From NCBI GenBank assembly GCA_903925515.1, contig CAIYFP010000474.1, forward strand, positions 1 to 26,609: a stretch of DNA of 26,609 nucleotides, in the 5' to 3' direction. A model generated the notes under the pieces. The model was not told where the DNA came from and did not search any database. It saw only the letters and a program-made list of their open reading frames with translations. The position numbers and the translations under genes are program-made. Positions 7,912 through 15,128 of this stretch are shown one piece after another. Within the stretch, counting starts at the first letter, position 1. Every line of letters starts with the position of its first letter. This DNA is from an uncultured Verrucomicrobiota bacterium. Its GTDB lineage: Bacteria > Verrucomicrobiota > Verrucomicrobiia > Limisphaerales > UBA9464.

Positions 7912-8958
7912 GTCGTCCCGGTGCACCACCTCGCCCCGGCCCGCCTTCCCATCGCCCAGCCCCGCCGCGTCGCAACGCGCAATCCCTCGTGCGAACTCCC
8001 GTCCATCCGGCCCCAGCACCCGGACGACGTCCCCCGCCCGGAAGTCCCCGTCGCAACCGGTCACCCCGGCCGCGAGGAGGCTCCGGCCCCTTGCCTTCAA
8101 GGCCTCCGCCGCACCCGCGTCCACCCGGACCCCGCCCCGCGCATGATGGTAGAACGCAATCCAGCGCTTCCGGCTCGGCAGGCGCCCGCCCGAGGGCAGG
8201 AACAACGTCCCCTCCGCCTCGCCTGACACGATCCGCGCCAGCACGTCGTGCTTGCGCCCGGGCGCGATCACCATGGGGATGCCGGAACGCACGACGATCC
8301 GGGCGGCGGCGATCTTGGTGGCCATCCCGCCGGTGGCCGTGGCGCTCGTGGTGCCGCCCGCCATCGACTCGATCCGTTCGTCAATCCGCTCCACCACGTC
8401 CACCAGCCGCGCCGTCGGACGCCCGAAGTCCTCGATCAATCCCTCCGCCGTCGTCAGCACCACCAACAGGTCCGCCGGAAGCAGGCTCGCCACCAAGGCC
8501 GACAACCGGTCGTTGTCCCCGAACTTCAGCTCCGTCACCGACACCGCGTCGTTCTCGTTGATGATCGGCAGCACCCCGTGCCGCAGCAGCGTCAGGAGCG
8601 TGTTGCGGGCGTTGAGGTGCCGCGCATGGTCCGCGAGGTCCTCGTGCGTGAGCAACACCTGGGCGACCGGCTGCGCGAAATGCCGGAACAACTCCTCGTA
8701 CATCGCCATCAACCGCGACTGCCCCACCGCCGCGCAAGCCTGCCTCTCCGCGAGGCTCGCCGGGCGCGAGTCGAAGCCCAGCACCCCCATCCCCGCCCCC
8801 ACCGCGCCCGACGTCACCAACACCACCTCGCGTCCGGAAGCCCGCAACGCCGCCATCTGCGACACCAACTGCGCGAGCTGGACAAGGTCCGGCCGGTTCC
8901 GGGCATCTGTCAGGACCCCCGTCCCCAGCTTCACCACCAGCCTTCTCGCCGACTGCAT
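7897..8958 (-). CDS. proB: Glutamate 5-kinase
   Basis: A 353-residue protein catalysing the first step of proline synthesis, ATP-dependent phosphorylation of glutamate to gamma-glutamyl phosphate. The amino-acid-kinase domain (about 1-250) has VVKLGTGVLT, VTSGAVGAGMG, INENDAVS and FGDNDRLSALVA. A C-terminal PUA domain (about 270-353) is present, as in E. coli ProB, which is of similar length. The frame continues upstream through repeat sequence, but MQSARRLVVKLGTG at 8958 matches the family N-terminus. No strong Shine-Dalgarno is seen. Its partner proA is not in the window. It leads the minus-strand run proB-mazG-clpS-unknown-aat, so any promoter should lie within 8959-9030. Confidence 0.95.
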   Translation of the reverse strand: MQSARRLVVKLGTGVLTDARNRPDLVQLAQLVSQMAALRASGREVVLVTSGAVGAGMGVLGFDSRPASLAERQACAAVGQSRLMAMYEELFRHFAQPVAQVLLTHEDLADHARHLNARNTLLTLLRHGVLPIINENDAVSVTELKFGDNDRLSALVASLLPADLLVVLTTAEGLIEDFGRPTARLVDVVERIDERIESMAGGTTSATATGGMATKIAAARIVVRSGIPMVIAPGRKHDVLARIVSGEAEGTLFLPSGGRLPSRKRWIAFYHHARGGVRVDAGAAEALKARGRSLLAAGVTGCDGDFRAGDVVRVLGPDGREFARGIARCDAAGLGDGKAGRGEVVHRDDLVIL

Positions 8959-9023
8959 CGCCTGCGCTCGCACCCGGCGAGAAAACGGAACCCGCCCCTC
9001 CAACTCAAGCCCAATGCCGCCTC

Positions 9024-9156
9024 CCATGCCCCCCAAATCCCCGCGTAAGGAGGAGGGAATCCCTCGATCCCCACGCGGATGGGTTGCGGCGGGCCGCGTG
9101 CCAACACGCCATCGTGGCCCATGGGCATGAACCCAGGCCTGGGCGTCCGGGAACCC
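9024..9156 (-). repeat. Dispersed intergenic repeat, copy 2
   Basis: Read on the minus strand it matches 5289-5415. Beyond the shared part (9157-9215) it carries a further segment with CTCGCGCCAAGCCGCCAAGA, a word pattern common in bacterial intergenic repeats (from memory; not checked). No transposase gene or target-site duplication is visible. It sits just upstream of proB, so it could carry that operon's promoter region. Confidence 0.75.
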
Positions 9157-9456
9157 GCGTTCTTGGCGGCTTGGCGCGAGGAATTCCCCGCTGCAAGCCT
9201 CTGGGATTTTTTCACGCCATGACGCCATGGGGACCTGTCTTTTGACCCAAAAACGGCAAGGGGCGCGGGGATCAGTCCAACCCCCCAGGTGGCGGCCAAG
9301 GCATGGCCCATGCTGCCGGCCGGGTCCCCTCACGCGACGGCAAGGATGCCGAGCCTCCGGGCGTCGGGGGCTGGGTGACAGCGGCACCCTTCCGCGGATC
9401 CATGCTGGGCAAGCGGCTGGAAGCCGCCTCCACTTTCACGCGGCCTTCATGGAGGG

Positions 9457-9545
9457 TGGCGGCGGCATCCTGCCGCGGGTGGACGTGACCCAGCCCGAGC
9501 CGGGACGGCTCTGCCACGTTTCCGCCGGGCAAGGGCACCCGGACT
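9457..9545 (+). repeat. Repeat family 2, copy 1 (related to 13958-14028)
   Basis: Starts with GCGGCGGCATCCTGCCGC and continues with GCCGGGACGGCTCTGCCAC and CCGCCGGGCAAGGGCACCC (9499-9540). The same series of words in the same order and orientation occurs at 13958-14028, with about 80% identity over the last 44 nt and a looser match before it. Confidence 0.6.
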
Positions 9546-9812
9546 GCAACCCGAACCGGCCCGGCCCAACCTCACCCGAGGGGTGAGGGCTCGGATGGAT
9601 TCCGCAGGGCCTCTTTGCCTTGAAGCCCCCTGAGACTGCCGTCTTGGGTTGAACCCTCCGTCGGCGGGCGTGAGGCGAGAACCGGGCACTCGGGAACGGC
9701 TGGCGCGGGGATCAGGGAGGCCCCGGGAAGGCTTGAGCTCCAGGGCGGGGAGGGAGGAAGGTCCCCATGGGCGCATGGTTGGGTTGGCCACCCTGTCGCG
9801 CCCCGGGCGGCC

Positions 9813-11741
9813 ATGGTCGGGGAAAGCAAGTCAATCATGGGAACCACATCCACGAACGGGGCCGCATCCGGATGGCGCGCGATGGCGTCGCGGTCCGTGC
9901 TCTGCCTTGGCTTCTCGCTGGCGGGCTGGGCGATGCACGGCCGTTGGCACGACGCCTCGACGGCGGCCTACATGCTGGCGTTCCTCCTCGGCGGATGGGA
10001 CCTCACGCGCCAGGCATGGGCAGACCTCCGGCACCTGCAGTTCGACACCCATTTCCTCATGCTCCTCGTCGTGCCCGGCTCCGTGGCGGTCGGCGCATGG
10101 GGCGAGGGCGCGTTGCTCCTCGTCTTGTTCTCCGCGTCAAGCGCCATGGAGTCGTTTGCGTCGGGGCGGACGCGCCGGGAGATCGACGCCCTGCTCCGCC
10201 GGGCGCCGAGGACGGCGCGCCGCTTGATGGACGGGCGGGAGGCGATGGTGCCCGTCGAGAGCCTTGCACCCGGCGACGCCGTGCGCGTGACGGCCGGGGA
10301 GCAGGTTCCCGTGGACCTGACGGTGACGTCCGGCGCCAGCGCCTGCGACGAGTCATCCCTCACCGGCGAGTCCGTGCCCGTGGAAAAGTCAGCCGGAAGC
10401 ATGGCCTCGGGCGGGACCCTGAACCTCTGGGGGGTGCTGGAGGGACGCGTGCTGCGGCCGTCGGCGGAAAGCGCGTTGCAGCGCATCATCCGCCTGATCG
10501 AGTCCGCCCAGCGGCAGAAGGCCCCGGTGCAACGGTTCACGGATCGCTTCGGCACCGGCTACACCGTCCTCGTGCTCGCCGCCTGCACCGCCGTGTTCCT
10601 CCATGCATGGCTCCGGACGGGCGCCCCCCCCTTCACCTCCGCATCAAGCCAGCCCAGCGCGTTCTATCGTGCCATGACCCTCCTTGTCGTGCTTTCGCCC
10701 TGCGCGCTCGTCCTGTCCGTTCCCTCCGCCATCCTCTCCGCCATCGCGCACGGCGCACGCCACGGCATCCTCTTCCGCGGCGGTGCCGCCGTCGAAAACC
10801 TCGCCCGCGTCGGGTGGGTCACCCTCGACAAGACGGGCACGCTCACGGTCGGCGACCTGAAGGTGGCGAGGTTCGAGCCGGTGCGTGGCGACGCCTCGGG
10901 ATTGCTGGACGCGGCGGCGGCGATGTCCGCCGTCTCCAACCATCCCATGTCGAGGGCCGTGGCGAGGCACCTCGCCGACGACGAAGCCCCGCGCTCGGAC
11001 GCTCCGCTGGGATCCAGCGAGACCGTCCCGGGCCGCGGGCTGCTCGCGCAATGGAAGGGCGCGCCGGCGGCGCTCGGCCATCGGGAGCTGGTGCCGGATG
11101 CGTCCGGGCTGGATGCAACGGCCTTGCCGCCGCCCGCCGAGGGCCTGAGCGAGGTCTGGGTGGCGGTGCCCGGCGGGGCGGGCCGGTTCCTGCTCTCGGA
11201 CACCCTGCGCCCCGGTGCGGCGGCATTGGTCCGCCGCCTGGACGAGGACGGCGTGGAGACGTGCATCCTGACCGGCGACCGCGCCTCCACGGCGGCGGCG
11301 ATTGCGGCCCAGTGCGGCATCCGGGAATGGAGGGCCGACCTCCGGCCCGAGGACAAGCTTGCGGCCGTGATGGCGTTGCGGGCGACCGGGCGCAAGGTCG
11401 CCATGGTCGGCGACGGCGTGAATGACGCGCCCGTGCTCGCCGCCGCCGACGTGGGGATCGCCATGGGCGGGCGGGGCTCGGACGCCGCGATCGAGCAGGC
11501 GGACGTGGTCTTGATGAACGACCGCCTCGAGAACGTGGCGCGCGCCCGGGAGCTGTCCGCGCGCGCCAACCGCATCATTCGCCAGAACCTCGCCGTCTCC
11601 CTCGGGACCATCGCCATCATGGCCCTGCTGGCCGTCCTGCTCCCGGGGCTTCCCCTGTCGCTCGGCGTCGCCGCCCACGAGGGCAGCACCGTCGTCGTCG
11701 TCCTCAACTCCCTCCGCCTCCTCGCCCGCGGCCGGGATTGA
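9813..11741 (+). CDS. Heavy-metal P-type ATPase, P1B-4-like (HEGST motif)
   Basis: A 642-residue inner-membrane metal pump. It has the actuator motif (SLTGESVPVEK), the phosphorylation site DKTGT with Asp339, the nucleotide-site HP dipeptide (SNHPMS), and the hinge GDGVNDAPVLAAADVGIAMG. The membrane metal site reads SPC (295-297), and the last membrane segment has HEGST (622-626). SPC plus HEGxT marks the P1B-4 subclass (CoaT/CtpD type), which exports Co, Fe, Ni or Zn ions; copper and zinc/cadmium pumps normally have CPx. No N-terminal heavy-metal-binding domain is present, also as in P1B-4. Two starts are possible, 9813 or 9837; the second has a weak GGAAAG upstream. The metal cannot be fixed from sequence. 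The gene is followed 82 nt later by uvrB, with no visible link. Confidence 0.92.
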   Translation: MVGESKSIMGTTSTNGAASGWRAMASRSVLCLGFSLAGWAMHGRWHDASTAAYMLAFLLGGWDLTRQAWADLRHLQFDTHFLMLLVVPGSVAVGAWGEGALLLVLFSASSAMESFASGRTRREIDALLRRAPRTARRLMDGREAMVPVESLAPGDAVRVTAGEQVPVDLTVTSGASACDESSLTGESVPVEKSAGSMASGGTLNLWGVLEGRVLRPSAESALQRIIRLIESAQRQKAPVQRFTDRFGTGYTVLVLAACTAVFLHAWLRTGAPPFTSASSQPSAFYRAMTLLVVLSPCALVLSVPSAILSAIAHGARHGILFRGGAAVENLARVGWVTLDKTGTLTVGDLKVARFEPVRGDASGLLDAAAAMSAVSNHPMSRAVARHLADDEAPRSDAPLGSSETVPGRGLLAQWKGAPAALGHRELVPDASGLDATALPPPAEGLSEVWVAVPGGAGRFLLSDTLRPGAAALVRRLDEDGVETCILTGDRASTAAAIAAQCGIREWRADLRPEDKLAAVMALRATGRKVAMVGDGVNDAPVLAAADVGIAMGGRGSDAAIEQADVVLMNDRLENVARARELSARANRIIRQNLAVSLGTIAIMALLAVLLPGLPLSLGVAAHEGSTVVVVLNSLRLLARGRD

Positions 11742-11777
11742 TCCCCGCCACGTTCGTCCGGGTCCGGGCACGCATGG

Positions 11778-11787
11778 CGAACGTTCG
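11778..11787. promoter_or_regulatory. Perfect palindrome upstream of uvrB, candidate operator
   Basis: CGAACGTTCG, a perfect 10-bp palindrome, begins 46 nt before the preferred uvrB start. A related half, ACGTTCG, occurs at about 11749. uvrB is a LexA target in many bacteria, and CGAAC/GTTCG half-sites occur in Gram-positive LexA boxes, but those have a 4-nt spacer that is missing here. A palindrome of this size is expected by chance about once per kilobase, so this is only a candidate. Confidence 0.2.
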
Positions 11788-11823
11788 TGGCATCGCCGGC
11801 CCATGCGGATAGCCTCGCCGCAC

Positions 11824-13896
11824 ATGTCAGGAAGGTTCGAGTTGAAGGCGCCCTACGCTCCGGCGGGAGACCAGCCCGGGGCCATCCGGAAGCTCGTGGA
11901 GGGTCTCGAACGCGGCGTCCGCGACCAGGTCCTCCTCGGCGTCACCGGCTCGGGCAAGACGTTCACCATGGCCAACGTCATCGCCAAGGTGAACCGCCCC
12001 ACCCTTGTCCTGTCCCACAACAAGACCCTCGCCGCCCAGCTCTACTCCGAGTTCAAGCACTTCTTCCCCGACAACGCCGTCGAGTACTTCGTCAGCTACT
12101 TCGACTACTACCAGCCCGAGGCCTACATCCCGCGCACCGACACCTTCATCGAGAAGGACAGCTCCGTGAACGACGAGATCGAGCGGCTGCGCCTCAGCAC
12201 CATGAACAGCCTCCTCGGGCGCCGCGACGTCGTCGTCGTCGCCAGCGTCTCCTGCATCTATGGCATCGGCAGCCGCGAGGACTACGAGGCCATGGTCATC
12301 CCCCTGCGCGTCGGCCAGTCCGTCACCCGCGAGCAACTGTTGTCCCGCCTCGTGGACCTCCAGTACTCGCGCAACGACATGGACCTCACCCGCGGCAAGT
12401 TCCGCGCGCGCGGCGACGTCGTGGAGCTCCACCCCGCCTACACCGAGGACGCCGTCCGCATCGAGTTTTTCGGCGACGAGATCGAGCGGTTCACGCGGTT
12501 CGACCCGCTCACGGGGGACGCGATCGAGTCGATGGACGCGCTGAACATCTTTCCCAGCAAGCAGTTCGCCACGCCGCAGGAGAAGGTCGGCCGGGCCATC
12601 CTCGCCATCCGCGAGGAACTGGGCTTGCGCATCGCCGAGTTCGAGAAGGAGGGCAAGCTCCTCGAGGCCCAGCGCATCAAGATGCGAACCGAGTTCGACC
12701 TCGAGCAGCTGCAGGAGATGGGCTTCTGCTCCGGCATCGAGAACTACTCCCGCCACATCTCCGGCCGCCCGCCGGGTTCACGCCCGGGCGTCCTCCTCGA
12801 CTTCTTCCCCCGCGACTACCTCGTGGTCGTGGACGAGTCCCATGTCACCCTCCCCCAGGTCGGCGGCATGCACGCCGGCGACATGGCCCGCAAGAAGGTC
12901 CTCGTCGAGCATGGCTTCCGCCTCCCCAGCGCCCTCGACAACCGCCCCCTCAACTTCGACGAGTTCCGCGCCCTCATCGGGCAGGGCATCCACGTCAGCG
13001 CCACCCCGGGCCCCATCGAGATGGGCTGGGCCGGCCCCGCCCACGTCGCCGAGCAAATCGTCCGTCCCACCGGCCTCGTTGATCCCCCCTCCGAGGTCCG
13101 CCCCCTCGCCGGGCAAGTGGACGACCTCCTCGGCGAGATCCGCGCCGTCGTGGACCGCAAGGAACGCGTGCTTGTCACCACCCTCACCAAGCGCACCGCC
13201 GAGGAGCTCACCGACTACCTCCGCGACCTCGGCATCAACGTCCGCTACCTCCACAGCGAGATCGACGCCATCGAGCGCGTCGAGATCCTGAAGGCGTTGC
13301 GGCGCGGGGAATGCGACGTGCTCGTCGGCATCAACCTCCTGCGCGAGGGGCTCGACCTGCCCGAGGTCTCGCTGGTCGCCATCCTTGACGCCGACAAGGA
13401 GGGCTACCTCCGCAGCGCCACCAGCCTCATCCAGACCGCGGGCCGCGCGGCACGCCATCTCAACGGCCGCGTCCTCCTCTATGCGGACACCCTGACGCAG
13501 AGCATCCAGAAGTTCCTCGCCGTGTCGCGATATCGGCGCGAGAAGCAGCTTGCCCACAACAAGGAACACGGGATCACGCCGCGCTCCGTCCAGCGCTCGG
13601 TGGAGGCCGGCCTCAGCTCCCAGCCCCACGGGCGCGAGGCCGCCGCCGCCCTCCTCCACGAGTCCGCCGAGCAATTCGACTACGCCGACACCCTCCTCGA
13701 CCTCGAAAGGGAGATGCTCGCGGCGTCGGAGGCGCTGGAGTTCGAGAAGGCGGCCCTGCTGCGCGACCAGATCCGCGAGCTGAAGGCACGGGCCGGAGCC
13801 GTCGAGCTCAAGGACCCCGCCATGGCACGGGTTGAACGTCAGGCCGCCGCCGCCATGAAGGGAAAGTCCTCCGGACGGAGGCGTCGTGGAAATTGA
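11824..13896 (+). CDS. uvrB: Excinuclease ABC subunit B
   Basis: UvrB is the damage-verifying helicase-like subunit of nucleotide excision repair. It is loaded by UvrA and recruits UvrC. The start at 11824 (MSGRFELKAPYAPAGDQPGA) matches family N-termini better than the in-frame ATG at 11803; the product is 690 residues (E. coli 673). Visible motifs are Walker A VTGSGKT with Lys45, the beta-hairpin YFVSYFDYYQPEAYIP, motif II DESH, VSATPGPIE, LREGLDLPEVSL, QTAGRAARH, and a C-terminal UVR coiled-coil domain (ASEALEFEKAALLRDQIREL) that binds UvrC. It ends in a basic Lys/Arg/Ser tail. There is no Shine-Dalgarno. It is 82 nt downstream of the metal ATPase and converges on the nitrilase/uvrC pair. 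Confidence 0.98.
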   Translation: MSGRFELKAPYAPAGDQPGAIRKLVEGLERGVRDQVLLGVTGSGKTFTMANVIAKVNRPTLVLSHNKTLAAQLYSEFKHFFPDNAVEYFVSYFDYYQPEAYIPRTDTFIEKDSSVNDEIERLRLSTMNSLLGRRDVVVVASVSCIYGIGSREDYEAMVIPLRVGQSVTREQLLSRLVDLQYSRNDMDLTRGKFRARGDVVELHPAYTEDAVRIEFFGDEIERFTRFDPLTGDAIESMDALNIFPSKQFATPQEKVGRAILAIREELGLRIAEFEKEGKLLEAQRIKMRTEFDLEQLQEMGFCSGIENYSRHISGRPPGSRPGVLLDFFPRDYLVVVDESHVTLPQVGGMHAGDMARKKVLVEHGFRLPSALDNRPLNFDEFRALIGQGIHVSATPGPIEMGWAGPAHVAEQIVRPTGLVDPPSEVRPLAGQVDDLLGEIRAVVDRKERVLVTTLTKRTAEELTDYLRDLGINVRYLHSEIDAIERVEILKALRRGECDVLVGINLLREGLDLPEVSLVAILDADKEGYLRSATSLIQTAGRAARHLNGRVLLYADTLTQSIQKFLAVSRYRREKQLAHNKEHGITPRSVQRSVEAGLSSQPHGREAAAALLHESAEQFDYADTLLDLEREMLAASEALEFEKAALLRDQIRELKARAGAVELKDPAMARVERQAAAAMKGKSSGRRRRGN

Positions 13897-13957
13897 AGCG
13901 CAGCATGGGGATGGGATCGCCCATGCGCCCCCTCGCGCTCCCGCCGAAGGAACGGGG

Positions 13958-14028
13958 CAGCGGCATCCCGCCGCTGACATGGCCGGGACGGCCCTCCCAC
14001 CTTGCCGGCCGGGCAAGGGTTCCCGGCC
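13958..14028 (+). repeat. Repeat family 2, copy 2, 3' of uvrB
   Basis: Lies in the 268-nt gap between the convergent uvrB and nitrilase genes. It opens with a small hairpin, CAGCGG (13958-13963) and CCGCTG (13971-13976), then GCCGGGACGGCCCTCCCACC and GGCCGGGCAAGGGTTCCCGG, matching 9457-9545 in order and orientation. The gap contains no gene; the hairpin might help end uvrB transcription but has no T-run. Confidence 0.6.
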
Positions 14029-14164
14029 CATCCAAAGGAATGGCCCGGGTCCATGCGCAACGAGTTCGCGGGTCAAACCCCGTCGCCTGGCGCATCGGAT
14101 GCGCGCGGCCATGACCCCACCCGCCCGATGCACCCCGGTCGCCGGGTCGTTCCTTGCTCGGGGA

Positions 14165-15127
14165 TTACCCGCGGCACGTCCCCATGACTTGGGAACGCCG
14201 TGCCGACCTCGGGGCAGCCCATGCTGCCGCGGAACGGGGTAGGGGCGCCCCATGGGACAGCGCCTTCCTGGCCCGGGCGTCCATGGCGCGTGCCCGAAGA
14301 CGAAGCTCGGCAAGGGCCCGGCGCCAATGCGGCGCAAGGAACGCCGGGCGCCGCAGGCCCTCCACCGCGTACTTTCGCGTCGCAAGGGCCATGTCGAGGT
14401 CCGCCACCTCGACGCTCGCGCGGCGGTTGCCCGCAAGGCAAAGCACCGAGCCGTCGGGAGCCACGACCTTCGAGTCGCCGGCGGACCACAGGCCGTCGCC
14501 CTGGGGCCCCACGGAATTTGCGAACGCGTAAAACACGGCGTTCTCGAAGGCCCGCACCGCGATGCCGTCCCTGCCGCCGCGCTTGGCCCGCGAGACGGCG
14601 AGCGCGTCGAGGCCGGCATTGGGATGGAACACGACGCGCGCGCCGGCCATCACGGGCAGGCGCACCAGCTCCGGGTACCGGCGCTCATGGCAAATGATCG
14701 CCGTGCACGGGACGCCATCGATCCTGAAAAACGAGAGCCCGTCGCCCGGCGTGAACCACCGCCGGTCGCGGCCGGTGAGCTGGCACTTGGCGTAGGCATG
14801 GACCATGCGGCCACGCCGGTCGAAGACCACGAGGGCGTTGTAGAGGGAACGCCCGATGAACAACGGCGTGCCCACGAGGAGGTTGACCCGGACGCGCGCG
14901 GCCAACGCCGACAACGCGGCGATTGCCCCGCGCACTTCCCCGCGTTCCAGCCCATCGAAGCCCCTCGCATACCCCGTCGTGGCGCACTCGGGCAGGAGGA
15001 TGGCGTCCGCGCCGCGTCCGGTCGCCTGCATGACGGACTCCTCGATGCGGGCAAGGTTTTCGCCGATGGAGGGCGCGAACACGAGTTGGACGACGGCGAC
15101 GCGGAAGCGGTGGGGCATGGGTTCCAT
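14165..15127 (-). CDS. Carbon-nitrogen hydrolase (nitrilase superfamily)
   Basis: A 320-residue cytoplasmic amidohydrolase. The Glu-Lys-Cys triad is visible: Glu47 in LLPECATTGY, Lys114 in HAYAKCQL, Cys146 in AIICHERRYPE. The family cleaves C-N bonds of amides or carbamoyl groups; the cysteine context and length fit the N-carbamoyl-amide/omega-amidase-like branches, but the substrate is not clear. The ATG at 15127 follows the uvrC stop by one base (15118 is also possible), so the two are probably co-transcribed. The last 40 or so residues (after RARAMDARARKAL) are low-complexity Ala/Arg/Pro and are encoded by DNA resembling nearby intergenic sequence, so the ancestral stop may have been lost. 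Confidence 0.88.
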   Translation of the reverse strand: MEPMPHRFRVAVVQLVFAPSIGENLARIEESVMQATGRGADAILLPECATTGYARGFDGLERGEVRGAIAALSALAARVRVNLLVGTPLFIGRSLYNALVVFDRRGRMVHAYAKCQLTGRDRRWFTPGDGLSFFRIDGVPCTAIICHERRYPELVRLPVMAGARVVFHPNAGLDALAVSRAKRGGRDGIAVRAFENAVFYAFANSVGPQGDGLWSAGDSKVVAPDGSVLCLAGNRRASVEVADLDMALATRKYAVEGLRRPAFLAPHWRRALAELRLRARAMDARARKALSHGAPLPRSAAAWAAPRSARRSQVMGTCRG

Positions 15128-15128
15128 G

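Larger units (their letters stand above)
8959..9812. other. Long gene-free region (about 850 nt) with two repeat families
   Basis: This lies between the divergent proB and metal-ATPase genes. It has no protein-like reading frame or tRNA. It contains an inverted dispersed-repeat copy (9024-9156), repeat family 2 (9457-9545), and two GCGCGGGGATCAG words (9266 and 9707 areas) matching the hairpin stem after repeat copy 1. At 9227-9245 a CATGGGGACCTGTC followed by TTTTGACCC resembles the TGACCCC elements at 185 and 5512. No clear promoter for either flanking gene is visible. Confidence 0.6.

Noticed and set aside
5784..8561. Long plus-strand reading frame across aat, clpS, mazG and proB
   Set aside because: Antisense shadow: low-complexity Arg/Pro/Ser translation, while all four minus-strand genes show family motifs.
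8959..9004. Sigma-70-like promoter for proB (TTGAGT, 17 nt, TTTTCT on the minus strand)
   Set aside because: Only 4/6 and 3/6 matches to consensus; too weak to list as a feature.
9227..9586. Small plus-strand reading frame in the 8959-9812 gap
   Set aside because: No ribosome-binding site or recognisable protein pattern, and it covers repeat sequence.
12778..14619. Long minus-strand reading frame opposite the uvrB 3' half
   Set aside because: UvrB motifs on the plus strand continue through this region; the antisense product is repetitive Asp/Glu/Val/Gly/Leu typical of a shadow.
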